Made by a program: the position numbers and the translations under genes | Notes under the pieces: model-generated | The model's database searches: none | What the model was told of the DNA's origin: nothing | Seen by the model: only the letters and a program-made list of their open reading frames with translations | NCBI RefSeq assembly: GCF_025751495.1 | Contig: NZ_JAOWKZ010000002.1 | Span: 620,001 to 684,000 of the forward strand | DNA from: Albidovulum litorale | GTDB lineage: Bacteria; Pseudomonadota; Alphaproteobacteria; Rhodobacterales; Rhodobacteraceae | DNA: 64,000 nucleotides | Reading direction: 5' to 3' | In this document: positions 26,389 through 35,276 of the stretch, piece after piece | Layout of the letters: every line of letters begins with the position of its first letter | Numbering within the stretch: position 1 is the stretch's first letter

Positions 26389-27093
26389 GTGACCGATACC
26401 TCAAGTACGACGAGTGACGCGCTTCGCTCCGGCAACCGGATCGTTGTCTGGGGCATCGTGGCGATTGTCGCGATTCTCGCGCTGGCGGCGGTCCTGCTGT
26501 TCATGGCTCTGCCGGATGCCAATGCCTTCAATGCGCGCGTCGAACGGATCTTCGTCGAAAACGACGCGCTGCGCACGGGTGAGCAGATCAAGCTTCTGGA
26601 GGTTCTCGCGCAATCCGGCACCGCTTTCTCCGAGGTTCTGGCGAGTTACCGCACGATCATCTTCATCCTTCTGATCTTCGCGACCGGCCTTCTGGTCGCC
26701 GCGCTGATCTTTCTCGTCATGATCGTTGCGCTGAACAAGCGCATGGGCGAGATCGAGCGTCAGGGGATTCAGGTGTCATCGCTTCTGATCAGCCGGGCCG
26801 AGAACGCGGTCGTGCTGAACAACATGGAATTCAAGCTGACCCCTGCCGCCATCGAGACCCTTTCGGTTCTGGCCGAGGCGCGGATGGATGACGATGTTCT
26901 GTCGGGCGCCGAGATCGAAGGCGTCATCTCGGGCAAGAACTCCGCCGATTGCGATGAAAGTGCCGGCGCAATGCGGATCAAGCGGCTGCGCGATGCCTTG
27001 GGCAACCAGATGGTCAGCGAATTGCTGGTCAAGAACATCGCCCGGCGCGGCTATATGCTGGCCGTCGACAAGGACGCGATCCGCATGCTCTGA
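26389..27093 (+). CDS. Membrane protein with C-terminal winged-helix-like domain
   Basis: 234 residues from a GTG start. Two hydrophobic helices (about 18-41 and 85-112) flank a 45-residue segment likely to be periplasmic. The C-terminal part (about 145-232) starts with MEFKLTPAAIETLSVLAEA and ends with AMRIKRLRDALGNQMVSELLVKNIARRGYML. The latter resembles the recognition-helix and wing of OmpR/PhoB-type effector domains, which typically read hIrrLRkKL...i.Tv.g.GYml. The order is the reverse of ToxR/CadC, where the DNA-binding domain is N-terminal. A membrane-tethered regulator is a reasonable inference; DNA binding is unproven. Confidence 0.65.
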   Translation: MTDTSSTTSDALRSGNRIVVWGIVAIVAILALAAVLLFMALPDANAFNARVERIFVENDALRTGEQIKLLEVLAQSGTAFSEVLASYRTIIFILLIFATGLLVAALIFLVMIVALNKRMGEIERQGIQVSSLLISRAENAVVLNNMEFKLTPAAIETLSVLAEARMDDDVLSGAEIEGVISGKNSADCDESAGAMRIKRLRDALGNQMVSELLVKNIARRGYMLAVDKDAIRML

Positions 27094-27139
27094 CGCGCGG
27101 GCGTTGACCTCACTTTCTGTCCTGAAATACTCCGGGAGC

Positions 27140-27158
27140 GCGAGGGCAGCGCCCTCGC
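27140..27158. terminator. GC-rich hairpin upstream of the polyamine genes
   Basis: GCGAGGGC and GCCCTCGC form a perfect 8-bp stem with an AGC loop, 47 bases after the membrane winged-helix gene. It sits after TCCTGAAATACTCC. No T-run follows. It probably marks the end of the preceding transcript. Confidence 0.45.
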
Positions 27159-27233
27159 ACGGCCCCGGCGGCTCTTGCGGGAATCTGCCCGAGGTCCTAT
27201 AGGGGCCCTTCCTTTTGCCGGTGGGGGGCGCCC

Positions 27234-28328
27234 GTGATTCAGACACCCTTCTATCTGATCGACAAGGCGAAGCTGCTTCGCAACATGGAGATCATCGACC
27301 GGCTACGCGCCGGGTCCGGGGCGAAGGCCCTGCTGGCGCTGAAATGCTTTGCCACCTGGTCGGCCTTCGACATGATGCGCGACCACATGGATGGCACGAC
27401 ATCCTCGTCGCTCTTTGAACTGCGTCTGGGCAAGGAGAAATTCGGCAAGGAAACCCACGCCTATTCCGTCGCCTGGGCCGATCACGAGATCGAAGAGGCG
27501 GTGGGATACGCCGACAAGATCATCTTCAACTCCATCGGCCAGCTCGAACGCTTCGACAATCACTCCGCCGGTATTCAGCGCGGGCTGCGCCTGAACCCGC
27601 GCTTTTCGACCAGCGGTTTCGATCTTGCCGACCCGGCGCGGCCGTTTTCACGACTCGGCGAATGGGACCCGGTGAAGATCATGGCGGTGATCGACCGGAT
27701 TTCCGGCTTCATGATCCATTACAACTGCGAGAACCGGGATTTCGACCTCTTCGATCAGCAGCTGGGCCGGATCGAGGCCGAATTCGCCCCCCTTCTGGAA
27801 AAGGTCAAATGGGTCAGCCTTGGCGGCGGCATCCACTTTACGGGTGAGGGCTATCCGGTCGATGACCTCGCAGCGCGGCTGAACGCGTTTTCGGAAAAGT
27901 TCGGCGTGCAGGTCTATCTGGAGCCGGGCGAGGCGGCGATCACCAATTCGACCTCGCTTGAGGTGACGGTGCTGGACCTTCTCAACAACGGCAAGGACCT
28001 CGCCATCGTGGATTCGTCCATTGAGGCGCATATGCTCGACCTTCTGATCTACCGCGAGAAGGCCAAGCTGCCGCATGAGGGCGAGCACGAATACCAGATC
28101 TGCGGCAAGTCCTGCCTTGCCGGAGACATCTTCGGCGATGCGCGGTTCGAAAAACCGCTGAGCGTGGGCGACCGCATCTCGGTCGCCGATGCCGCCGGTT
28201 ACACGATGGTCAAGAAAAACTGGTTCAATGGCGTCGGCATGCCGTCCATCGCCATCAAGGAACTGGACGGAACGATCCGTCTGGTGCGTGAGTTTGGCTA
28301 TGAGGATTACGCCTCCAGCCTGTCGTGA
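27234..28328 (+). CDS. nspC: Carboxynorspermidine/carboxyspermidine decarboxylase
   Basis: 364 residues of the fold III (alanine racemase-like) PLP decarboxylases. The PLP lysine is Lys37 in LLALKCFATWS. KWVSLGGGIHFTGEGY provides the glycine-rich phosphate-binding loop, and the C-terminal ICGKSCLAGDIFGD contains the active-site cysteine region and VADAAGYTMVKKNWFNG. It decarboxylates carboxyspermidine or carboxynorspermidine to the polyamine. The start is GTG at 27234 after a G-rich ribosome site. It is the first gene of a two-gene operon with the dehydrogenase that makes its substrate. Confidence 0.93.
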   Translation: MIQTPFYLIDKAKLLRNMEIIDRLRAGSGAKALLALKCFATWSAFDMMRDHMDGTTSSSLFELRLGKEKFGKETHAYSVAWADHEIEEAVGYADKIIFNSIGQLERFDNHSAGIQRGLRLNPRFSTSGFDLADPARPFSRLGEWDPVKIMAVIDRISGFMIHYNCENRDFDLFDQQLGRIEAEFAPLLEKVKWVSLGGGIHFTGEGYPVDDLAARLNAFSEKFGVQVYLEPGEAAITNSTSLEVTVLDLLNNGKDLAIVDSSIEAHMLDLLIYREKAKLPHEGEHEYQICGKSCLAGDIFGDARFEKPLSVGDRISVADAAGYTMVKKNWFNGVGMPSIAIKELDGTIRLVREFGYEDYASSLS

Positions 28329-28376
28329 GGGCTCGCCCCTCCCTTCCCCTGTCGAAAGAATAAGGAGACAGCCGAA

Positions 28377-29618
28377 GTGAAAAAGAACGTGCTGATCATC
28401 GGCGCCGGTGGTGTCGCGCAGGTCGTGGCGCATAAATGCGCGCAACATAACGATGTGCTGGGCGATCTGCATATCGCCAGCCGGACGAAATCGAAATGCG
28501 ACGACATCATCGCCTCGGTTCGCGAGAAGGGCGCGATGAAGGTTGCAGGTACGTTCGAGGCGCATGCGCTGGATGCCAAGGATTCCGGTGCGGTCGCTGA
28601 TCTGATCCGCAAGACCGGATGCCAGATCGTGATCAATGTCGGCACGCCTTACGTGAACATGTCGGTGCTGGATGCCTGCATCGCGACGGGCGTGGCCTAT
28701 ATGGACACCGCGATCCATGAAGAGCCGGACAAGATCTGCGAAACCCCGCCCTGGTACGCGAATTACGAATGGAAGAAGCGCGAGGCCTGCGAAAAGGCGG
28801 GCGTGACCGCGATCCTCGGCGTCGGTTTCGATCCGGGCGTCGTCAACGCCTATGCACGGCTGGCCGAGGATCAGTTCCTCGACACCATCAGCGAGATCGA
28901 CATCGTCGATATCAACGCGGGCTCGCACGGCAAGTATTTCGCGACGAACTTCGACCCTGAGATCAATTTCCGCGAATTCACCGGCACGGTCTATTCGTGG
29001 CAGGGCGGCGAATGGCGCGAGAACAAGATGTTCGAGGTGGGAAAGGAGTGGGACCTGCCCGTCGTCGGCAAGCAGAAGGCCTATATGTCGGGCCATGACG
29101 AGGTTCATTCGCTGTCGCAGCGCTACAAAGATGCCGACGTGCGGTTCTGGATGGGCTTTGGCGATCACTACATCAACGTCTTCACGGTGCTGAAGTCGAT
29201 TGGATTGCTCTCCGAACAGCCGGTGACGACGGCCGAGGGGCTGGAGGTCGTGCCGCTGAAAGTAGTGAAGGCGGTTCTGCCCGATCCGGCGAGCCTCGCG
29301 CCCGGCTATACCGGCAAGACCTGCATCGGCGATCTGGTAAAGGGGACGAAGGACGGCAAACCGGCCGAGGTCTTCATCTACAACGTCGCCGACCACAAGG
29401 AAGCGTTCAACGAGGTGGGTTCGCAGGGCATTTCCTATACTGCCGGCGTGCCCCCCGTTGCGGCCGCGATCCTGATCGCCAATGGCACCTGGGATGTGAA
29501 GAAAATGGCCAATGTCGAGGATCTCGACCCCAAGCCTTTCATCAGCGTGCTGAACCGTATCGGTCTGCCGACGCGGGTGAAGGATGCTGCGGGCGACCGG
29601 GCCGTCGATTTCGGCTGA
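28377..29618 (+). CDS. Carboxy(nor)spermidine synthase, saccharopine dehydrogenase family
   Basis: 413 residues. The N-terminal Rossmann motif is VLIIGAGGVAQVVAHKC (about 4-20), and GVGFDPGVVNAYARLAED (about 157-174) is a saccharopine dehydrogenase-family signature. The enzyme condenses putrescine (or diaminopropane) with aspartate semialdehyde and reduces the product with NADPH to carboxyspermidine (or carboxynorspermidine), the substrate of the decarboxylase just upstream. The start is GTG with AAGGAG nearby. Together the two genes give an S-adenosylmethionine-independent route to spermidine or norspermidine. An intrinsic terminator follows. Confidence 0.92.
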   Translation: MKKNVLIIGAGGVAQVVAHKCAQHNDVLGDLHIASRTKSKCDDIIASVREKGAMKVAGTFEAHALDAKDSGAVADLIRKTGCQIVINVGTPYVNMSVLDACIATGVAYMDTAIHEEPDKICETPPWYANYEWKKREACEKAGVTAILGVGFDPGVVNAYARLAEDQFLDTISEIDIVDINAGSHGKYFATNFDPEINFREFTGTVYSWQGGEWRENKMFEVGKEWDLPVVGKQKAYMSGHDEVHSLSQRYKDADVRFWMGFGDHYINVFTVLKSIGLLSEQPVTTAEGLEVVPLKVVKAVLPDPASLAPGYTGKTCIGDLVKGTKDGKPAEVFIYNVADHKEAFNEVGSQGISYTAGVPPVAAAILIANGTWDVKKMANVEDLDPKPFISVLNRIGLPTRVKDAAGDRAVDFG

Positions 29619-29641
29619 GCTTCATCCTCGTGATTTGAACA

Positions 29642-29668
29642 GGCGGTGCCCGACGGGTGCCGCCTTTT
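29642..29668 (+). terminator. Intrinsic terminator of the polyamine operon
   Basis: GGCGGTGCCC (29642-29651) pairs with GGGTGCCGCC (29655-29664), with two G-T pairs, around a GAC loop and is followed by TTTTCCTTT. It lies 23 bases after the dehydrogenase stop codon. Confidence 0.85.
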
Positions 29669-29719
29669 CCTTTGCTCCGCGCCGCTTTAGTCTCGCGCCG
29701 GACCGAAGCGGAGCCTTCC

Positions 29720-30832
29720 ATGACACACGACGACGCACAGCGCGCAGCGGGCTTGCTGCACCTGCACCGTGAGACGCTTTCCAAGGGCGATCCGGTGCCG
29801 CCGCAGATCACGCTTGCCGCCATGTATCACCTGCCGGGCGACCCTGCGTGTGTGCGCACCTATGGGCGGGCGGACAATCCGAACTGGGAGGTTCTGGAAC
29901 AGGCGCTCGCTCATCTGGAAAGCGCCGATACCGTTGTCTTCCCCTCCGGCATGTCCGCCATTGCTGCGCCGCTCTTTTCGCTTCTCGGGTCGGGCGACCG
30001 GCTGCTGATCCCCTCGGATGGCTATTACACTACGCGGCTCTTGGCCGACCGCTTTCTGAAGCGGCTGGGTGTGACCGTGGAAACGCGGCCGACCGTGCGG
30101 ATGGAGGACGGAGGATTTGACGGATACCGCCTCGTCTTCCTGGAAACCCCGTCCAATCCGGGCCTCGACCTCTGCGATCTTGCTGACATCACCGCCGCCG
30201 TCCGTGCGACCGGTGGGCTGACGGTGGTCGACAACACGACAATGACCCCTTTCGGCCAACGCCCGCTGGACCTTGGCGCCGATATCGTTGTCGCCGCCGA
30301 TACCAAGGCACCAAACGGGCATTCGGATGTGCTGATGGGTCATGTTGCCAGCCGCGATGGCGAGATCATCGCGGCAGTGAGGGAGTGGCGGAAGCTTTCG
30401 GGTTCCATCCCCGGCCCGTTCGAATGCTGGCTCGCCCATCGCGGGCTGGAGACGTTGGAACTGCGGTTCGACCGGATGTGTTCAAGCGCCGCGACCCTCG
30501 CGCCCCGATTGGCAGAGCATCCGGCGATCCGTGCAATCCGCTATCCGGGGCTGGACAGTGATCCCTCTCACGGGCTGGCCCAACGCCAGATGACCCGGCC
30601 CGGCTTCCTCATCGGCCTGACCCTGCTGTCTGCGGAGGCCGCAGAGGCGTTCATCAATGCCTGCCCGCTCCTGCAGCCGGCCACGTCCTTCGGCGGCGTC
30701 CACAGTTCCGCGGAACGCCGCATCCGTTGGGGCGACGCGGTGGATCCCGGCTTTGTCCGCCTGTCGGTCGGCTGCGAGCCGGTCGAGGAATTGTGGAAGG
30801 CGCTGAAAACCTCGCTTGACGCCTGCGTTTAA
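29720..30832 (+). CDS. Cys/Met-metabolism PLP-dependent enzyme (cystathionine gamma-lyase/synthase type)
   Basis: 370 residues of the fold I Cys/Met family. The early motif YGRADNPNWEVLEQALAHLESADTVVFPSGMSAI, seen here in full, binds PLP phosphate. The Schiff-base lysine is Lys196 in VVAADTKAPNGHSD, and the C-terminal FGGVHSSAERR is the substrate-carboxylate region. The ATKY/STKY motif of classical lyases reads DTKAPNGHSD, so the exact reaction (gamma-lyase, beta-lyase, gamma-synthase) is open. The start at 29720 is the first that gives a normal N-terminus. It ends overlapping the opposing VOC gene by four bases. Confidence 0.85.
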   Translation: MTHDDAQRAAGLLHLHRETLSKGDPVPPQITLAAMYHLPGDPACVRTYGRADNPNWEVLEQALAHLESADTVVFPSGMSAIAAPLFSLLGSGDRLLIPSDGYYTTRLLADRFLKRLGVTVETRPTVRMEDGGFDGYRLVFLETPSNPGLDLCDLADITAAVRATGGLTVVDNTTMTPFGQRPLDLGADIVVAADTKAPNGHSDVLMGHVASRDGEIIAAVREWRKLSGSIPGPFECWLAHRGLETLELRFDRMCSSAATLAPRLAEHPAIRAIRYPGLDSDPSHGLAQRQMTRPGFLIGLTLLSAEAAEAFINACPLLQPATSFGGVHSSAERRIRWGDAVDPGFVRLSVGCEPVEELWKALKTSLDACV

Positions 30833-31413
30833 CGGTAGGTGTCCTTCGGCCCGCGATCCTCTGAGAGCGATCCCTGCCGCCGGGCGATCAGCGTTTCGAT
30901 GGCATCGGCCAGATGGACTTCGGCGATGTTGTAATCGCCCTTTGCCAGCCGGATCAGATGCGCCTCGTGCAGCACATCGGCATGGGAGTAACCGAAGGGC
31001 GGTTCGAACCGGTAGCTGGCCAACTCCACCAGCAACCCGAGCGGATCGCGGAAATAGATCGAATCCATGAAGCCCCGGTCCTTGACGCCAGAATGGCTGA
31101 TCCCACGCGCATCAAGCCGTTCGACAGCCTGCGAAAAGACCGCCTTTGAAACGGCGAAGGCAATGTGATGCACCTCGCCCGGCGCGGGGCGGCGCGGCTT
31201 CGGGTCGGGTACCCGGTCTTCATTGGTGAAGATCGTGATCAGCCGCCCGTCGCCCGGATCGAAGTAAAGGTGCCCCTCGCCCGGATTGTCGAGATTGGGC
31301 TGGTCGAAGACAAAGGGCATTCCCAACGTCCCCTCCCAGAAATCGATGGAGGTCTGCCGGTCCGCCCCCATCAGTGTGATGTGATGTACGCCCTGTGCCT
31401 GAAGTTTCCGCAT
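30829..31413 (-). CDS. VOC (glyoxalase/dioxygenase) superfamily protein
   Basis: 194 residues with a two-module VOC fold. Candidate metal ligands are His15 or His16 in QGVHHITLMG, His98 or His99 in GEVHHIAFAV, and a Glu in GLLVELASYRF. The spacing fits bleomycin-resistance/glyoxalase/extradiol-dioxygenase proteins, but the substrate cannot be deduced. The C-terminal 60 residues are additional and helical (GDYNIAEVHLADAIETLIARRQG). Transcribed alone and divergent from motB. Confidence 0.8.
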   Translation of the reverse strand: MRKLQAQGVHHITLMGADRQTSIDFWEGTLGMPFVFDQPNLDNPGEGHLYFDPGDGRLITIFTNEDRVPDPKPRRPAPGEVHHIAFAVSKAVFSQAVERLDARGISHSGVKDRGFMDSIYFRDPLGLLVELASYRFEPPFGYSHADVLHEAHLIRLAKGDYNIAEVHLADAIETLIARRQGSLSEDRGPKDTYR

Positions 31414-31467
31414 CGCCCCCTCCCGGTCTGATACCCGGTCATCCTAGCAGAGTTCTATGCCCTGAGG

Positions 31468-31482
31468 TTAGGCCGCTGTTAA
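31468..31482 (+). promoter_or_regulatory. Putative CtrA box upstream of motB
   Basis: TTAG-N7-TTAA, read as GTTAGGCCGCTGTTAAGCC, ends 47 bases before the motB start. Nearly the same string, GTTAGGGCGATGTTAAGCC, occurs before flgE. Confidence 0.6.
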
Positions 31483-31529
31483 GCCCCGGCTGCTAGTCCT
31501 GAATCCGGGTGAAAGGAAAGGTTGGTGGG

Positions 31530-32381
31530 ATGGCCGGGCAGAGCAATGCCGCGCCGGTTATCATCAAGCGTAAGAAGGTTGTCGGCGGCGACGGGCACCA
31601 CGGTGGGGCGTGGAAGGTGGCCTATGCCGATTTCGTCACCGCCATGATGGCCTTCTTCATGCTGATGTGGCTGTTGAACGCGACGACGGAAAAGCAGCGC
31701 AAGGGGATCGCGGATTATTTCAGCCCGACGATCCCCCTCAGCCGGGTCTCGGGCGGTGGGGATGGCTCGTTCGGCGGCGACAGCGTGTTTTCCGAGGATC
31801 AGATCGCCCAGAACGGCACCGGCGCCTCCAGCCTGAAACCGGCAGAGGAACGCCAGGCGATGGGTCAGACCGGCACCGACACAACAGAAACCGCAGGCGA
31901 TGCCGCCGCCTTCGCCGAGGAAGTGCGCAAGATCGAAGAGGCGCTGATGGGGATCGGCGGCGAAAGCATGGTCAGCGAACAGGCCGCCCGCCATATCGTG
32001 ACGCGCGTCACCGACGAAGGGCTGATCGTCGAGCTTTTCGATCTCAACGATGAACCTCTGTTTCTGGACGACACCGACAGGCCCGCGCCGATCCTGACCG
32101 AAATGGCCGGGATGCTGACGCGTGTTTTTTTGCTGGTGGAAAACGGCGTCGCGGTGAACGGCCATATAAGGGCACTGCCCGCAGTTCTGCGCGACAACCC
32201 GTCCTGGGACCTGTCGACGGCGCGCGCGATGCGGGTGCGGGCGATGCTTGAGGCCGAGGGTCTGGCCCCGCAGCGATTGAAACGCGTCACCGGATACGCC
32301 GACCGCAAGCCCGCGTTGCGCAACCCGATGGCCCCCCGCAACAACCGTCTGGAAGTGATTCTCCTGCGGTCCGACGCCTGA
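31530..32381 (+). CDS. motB: Flagellar stator protein MotB
   Basis: 283 residues. The single N-terminal membrane helix carries the proton-binding aspartate Asp34 in AYADFVTAMMAFFMLMWLL. A linker of about 100 residues follows, then an OmpA-like peptidoglycan-binding domain (about 150-280) ending with RVTGYADRKPALRNP and NNRLEVILL. MotB anchors the stator to the cell wall and, with MotA encoded about 11 kb downstream, conducts protons. The start at 31530 removes a short N-terminal extension and is preceded by G-rich sequence. First gene of the flagellar cluster on this side, apparently a unit of its own with a CtrA-like box upstream. Confidence 0.95.
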   Translation: MAGQSNAAPVIIKRKKVVGGDGHHGGAWKVAYADFVTAMMAFFMLMWLLNATTEKQRKGIADYFSPTIPLSRVSGGGDGSFGGDSVFSEDQIAQNGTGASSLKPAEERQAMGQTGTDTTETAGDAAAFAEEVRKIEEALMGIGGESMVSEQAARHIVTRVTDEGLIVELFDLNDEPLFLDDTDRPAPILTEMAGMLTRVFLLVENGVAVNGHIRALPAVLRDNPSWDLSTARAMRVRAMLEAEGLAPQRLKRVTGYADRKPALRNPMAPRNNRLEVILLRSDA

Positions 32382-32401
32382 AATGCGGGGCATTTGAGTT
32401 G

Positions 32402-32416
32402 TTAGGGCGATGTTAA
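32402..32416 (+). promoter_or_regulatory. Putative CtrA box upstream of flgE
   Basis: TTAG-N7-TTAA lies 57 bases before the flgE start and 20 bases after the motB stop. It shares the flanks GTTAGG and TGTTAAGCC with the motB site. Confidence 0.6.
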
Positions 32417-32473
32417 GCCGCCATGCGCATGGTGGGCGGAACTGACGGACGCAGCAGCAGAAAGGCGGCACCC

Positions 32474-33784
32474 ATGTCCATTTCGTCCTCGCTCAATGCC
32501 GGTGTGGCCGGGCTCAGTGCAAATGCCACGCGGCTGGCGACGATTTCCGACAATATCGCGAATTCCGGCACCTATGGGTACAAACGGGTTTCGACCGATT
32601 TCGAGAATTTCGTGATCAACCAAGCGCGCGGTGCCGGGACATACTCCGCCGGGGGCGTGCGGGCGGCGACCACCCGGCTTATCGACGAACACGGCGCGCT
32701 GGTGGCGACCAATAACGCGCTCGACCTTGCCGTATCGGGGCGCGGCATGCTGCCGGTGACCTCGGCTGTATCCTTAAATTCCTTTTCGGGCGGCGCGCAG
32801 CCCCTGATGATGACCACGACGGGATCGTTCCGGCCCGATGCCGATGGCGTCCTACGCACCGAATCGGGCCTCGTCCTGCTTGGCTGGCCCGCCAATGCCG
32901 ATGGCTCGATCCCGGTCCTGCCGCGCGATACGATTTCGGGCCTGCAGCCCGTCATCATCAATGCCAACCAGACCGCTGGCGATCCGACGACGACGATGAA
33001 CCTTGGCGTCAACCTGCCCGCGACGGCGACCGAGGCCGGGGCCGGGGGGGCCGCGCTGCCCCTGTCAGTCGAGTATTTCGGCAATCTCGGAACCTCGGAT
33101 ACGCTCGACATCACCTTCACGCCGACGGTTCCGGCATCGGGTGCCTCGAACACCTGGACGATGGAAATCCGCGATTCCGCGCAGGCCGGCGCGCTGATCG
33201 GGGAATATACGCTGGTCTTCGACGACACCCGCGCCAATGGCGGTACGCTCGCGTCGGTCACGACCGTGTCGGGCGGCGCTTATGACCCGCTGACCGGGGA
33301 ACTCGCCCTGACGGTCGCGGGCGGGCCGATGACGATGACGATCGGGCGCTTGGGCGATCCGAACGGGCTGACGCAGCTTTCCGACAGTTTCGCCCCCACC
33401 TCGATCACCAAGGACGGCTCACCCGTCGGCAACCTCACCACGGTTGAGGTCGATGAGAACGGCTATGTCACCGCGACCTATGACACGGGTTTTACGCGGC
33501 GCATCTATCAGATCCCCGTCGTCGACGTGCCGAACCCGAACGGGCTCATCGCTTTGAACAACCAGACCTTCCAGGTCTCGCCGGATTCGGGGTCGTTCTT
33601 CCTCTGGGATGCGGGCGACGGGCCGACGGGGTCGGTCGTGGGCTATGCGCGCGAAGGGTCGGCCACCGATGTGGCCGCGGAACTGACCGCCCTGATCCAG
33701 ACCCAGCGGGCCTATTCCTCGAACGCCAAGGTTATCCAGACCGTGGACGAGATGTTGCAGGAAACCACGAATATCAAACGCTGA
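32474..33784 (+). CDS. flgE: Flagellar hook protein FlgE
   Basis: 436 residues. The N-terminal rod/hook signature SSLNAGVAGLSANATRLATISDNIANSGTYGYK and the C-terminal helix VAAELTALIQTQRAYSSNAKVIQTVDEMLQ are those of the FlgE/F/G axial family. The hook-specific D1/D2 domains lie between. FlgE polymerises into the hook that joins the basal body to the filament. The start at 32474 follows from the conserved N-terminus MSISSSLNAG. First gene of flgE-flgK-flgL-flgI, driven from a CtrA-like box. Confidence 0.93.
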   Translation: MSISSSLNAGVAGLSANATRLATISDNIANSGTYGYKRVSTDFENFVINQARGAGTYSAGGVRAATTRLIDEHGALVATNNALDLAVSGRGMLPVTSAVSLNSFSGGAQPLMMTTTGSFRPDADGVLRTESGLVLLGWPANADGSIPVLPRDTISGLQPVIINANQTAGDPTTTMNLGVNLPATATEAGAGGAALPLSVEYFGNLGTSDTLDITFTPTVPASGASNTWTMEIRDSAQAGALIGEYTLVFDDTRANGGTLASVTTVSGGAYDPLTGELALTVAGGPMTMTIGRLGDPNGLTQLSDSFAPTSITKDGSPVGNLTTVEVDENGYVTATYDTGFTRRIYQIPVVDVPNPNGLIALNNQTFQVSPDSGSFFLWDAGDGPTGSVVGYAREGSATDVAAELTALIQTQRAYSSNAKVIQTVDEMLQETTNIKR

Positions 33785-33821
33785 TCCGGACGGGTGGGGC
33801 CGTAACCGGAGACACTGAACC

Positions 33822-35273
33822 ATGAGCCTTTCTGCCTCTCTGGCCAATGCGCTGACCGGGCTGACCGCGTCGTCGCGGCGGGCCGAGGTCGTGTCCTCGA
33901 ACGTGTCGAATGCGCTGACCGAAGGCTATGCGCGGCGGGAGATTCACCTCTCACCGCAATCCCTGGGCGGCAATGGCGCGGGCGTACAGATCGACGGCAT
34001 CACCCGCTCGGTCAATGTGGCCCTTCTGGCCGACCGCCGTCTGGCCGATGCCGAGGCGGGCAATTCGGGGATGCGGACCGATTTCCTCGCGCGCGTCGAA
34101 AGCCTCATCGGTTCGCCCGAGGATGCGGGGTCGCTTTCGGCCCGGATCGCGGAACTGGAATCCGCCCTCGTCCAGGCCGCGAGCCGCCCAGACAGTCAGG
34201 CGCGGCTGCAAAGCGTCGTCGATGCGGCGAATAGGGTGACGGGGCATCTGAACGCACTCAGCGACGATGTGCAGCAGGCCCGGATGGATGCAGATGACAG
34301 TATCGCGAAACAGGTGGAGACGCTGAACGATGCGCTGGGCCAGATCGACCGGCTGAATGCCGAGATCCTCGCCCAGCGCGCCTCGGGCCGGGACGCCACC
34401 GCGCTGATGGACGAACGCCAGCGGCTGGTCGACCGGGTGGCCGAGATCGTGCCGGTCCGCGAAGTCCCGCGCGACCGCGACCAGATTGCCCTTTTCACCA
34501 CCGGCGGCGCGATCCTCCTGGAGGGTAATCCCGCGGTGATCGGCTTCAACCCCGTGGGCGTCATCACCGCCGACATGACGATCGGATCGGGCGCGCTCTC
34601 GGGCTTCACGATCAACGGCATGCCGGTGCCCTCGGGCGATGACGGTGTGCTGGGCGGCGGCACTCTCGGCGCGGCCACCGCGATCCGCGACGATCTTGCG
34701 ACGGGCGTGCAGGCGAAACTTGATGCGCTGGCCCGCGACCTAATCGAACGGTTCGAAACCCCCGCCTTAGACCCGACGCTCGCCCCCGGCCAGCCGGGGT
34801 TGTTTACCGATAGCGGCCTGATCCTTGATCCGCTGCTGGAAGAGGGGCTCGCCGGGCGCATCCGGCTGAACACGATTGTCGACCCGGCGCAGGCCGGGCA
34901 GCTCTGGCACCTGCGCGACGGGCTGGGCGCAGTGACGCAGGGCAATGTGGGCGATGCGACCCTCCTGAACGCCCTCACTACCGCGCTGAGCGTTCCGCGC
35001 GTGGCGTCCTCAGGCAGCTTCATCGGCGCACGCTCCGCCGCCGGGCTGGCCGCCGATGTCCTCTCCGGCATCGCCAGCGCGCGCCAGCAGGAGGAGTTCC
35101 GCCAAAGCTACACCGTCGCGCGTCAGGGCGCGCTGACAGAACTGCAACTCGCCGACGGGGTCGATACCGATGCCGAGATGCAGCAGCTTCTGCTCATCGA
35201 ACAGGCCTTCGCCGCCAATGCCCGCGTTATCCAGACCGTCGACGACCTCATCCAGCAACTGATCGGACTTTGA
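33822..35273 (+). CDS. flgK: Hook-filament junction protein FlgK
   Basis: 483 residues. The N-terminus SLSASLANALTGLTASSRRAEVVSSNVSNALTEGYARR is the FlgK signature (about 2-39) and the C-terminus ends with MQQLLLIEQAFAANARVIQTVDDLIQQLI. A variable central domain spans about 140-380. FlgK (HAP1) forms the first ring of the hook-filament junction. It lies 37 bases after flgE with GGAGA before the ATG, and three bases before flgL. Confidence 0.93.
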   Translation: MSLSASLANALTGLTASSRRAEVVSSNVSNALTEGYARREIHLSPQSLGGNGAGVQIDGITRSVNVALLADRRLADAEAGNSGMRTDFLARVESLIGSPEDAGSLSARIAELESALVQAASRPDSQARLQSVVDAANRVTGHLNALSDDVQQARMDADDSIAKQVETLNDALGQIDRLNAEILAQRASGRDATALMDERQRLVDRVAEIVPVREVPRDRDQIALFTTGGAILLEGNPAVIGFNPVGVITADMTIGSGALSGFTINGMPVPSGDDGVLGGGTLGAATAIRDDLATGVQAKLDALARDLIERFETPALDPTLAPGQPGLFTDSGLILDPLLEEGLAGRIRLNTIVDPAQAGQLWHLRDGLGAVTQGNVGDATLLNALTTALSVPRVASSGSFIGARSAAGLAADVLSGIASARQQEEFRQSYTVARQGALTELQLADGVDTDAEMQQLLLIEQAFAANARVIQTVDDLIQQLIGL

Positions 35274-35276
35274 GCG

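Noticed and set aside
27648-29396. Very long open frame on the minus strand across the polyamine genes (582 codons).
   Set aside because: It is exactly antisense to two well-conserved genes, is rich in Arg/His/Gly as expected from mirror codons of high-GC genes, and contains no recognisable domain.
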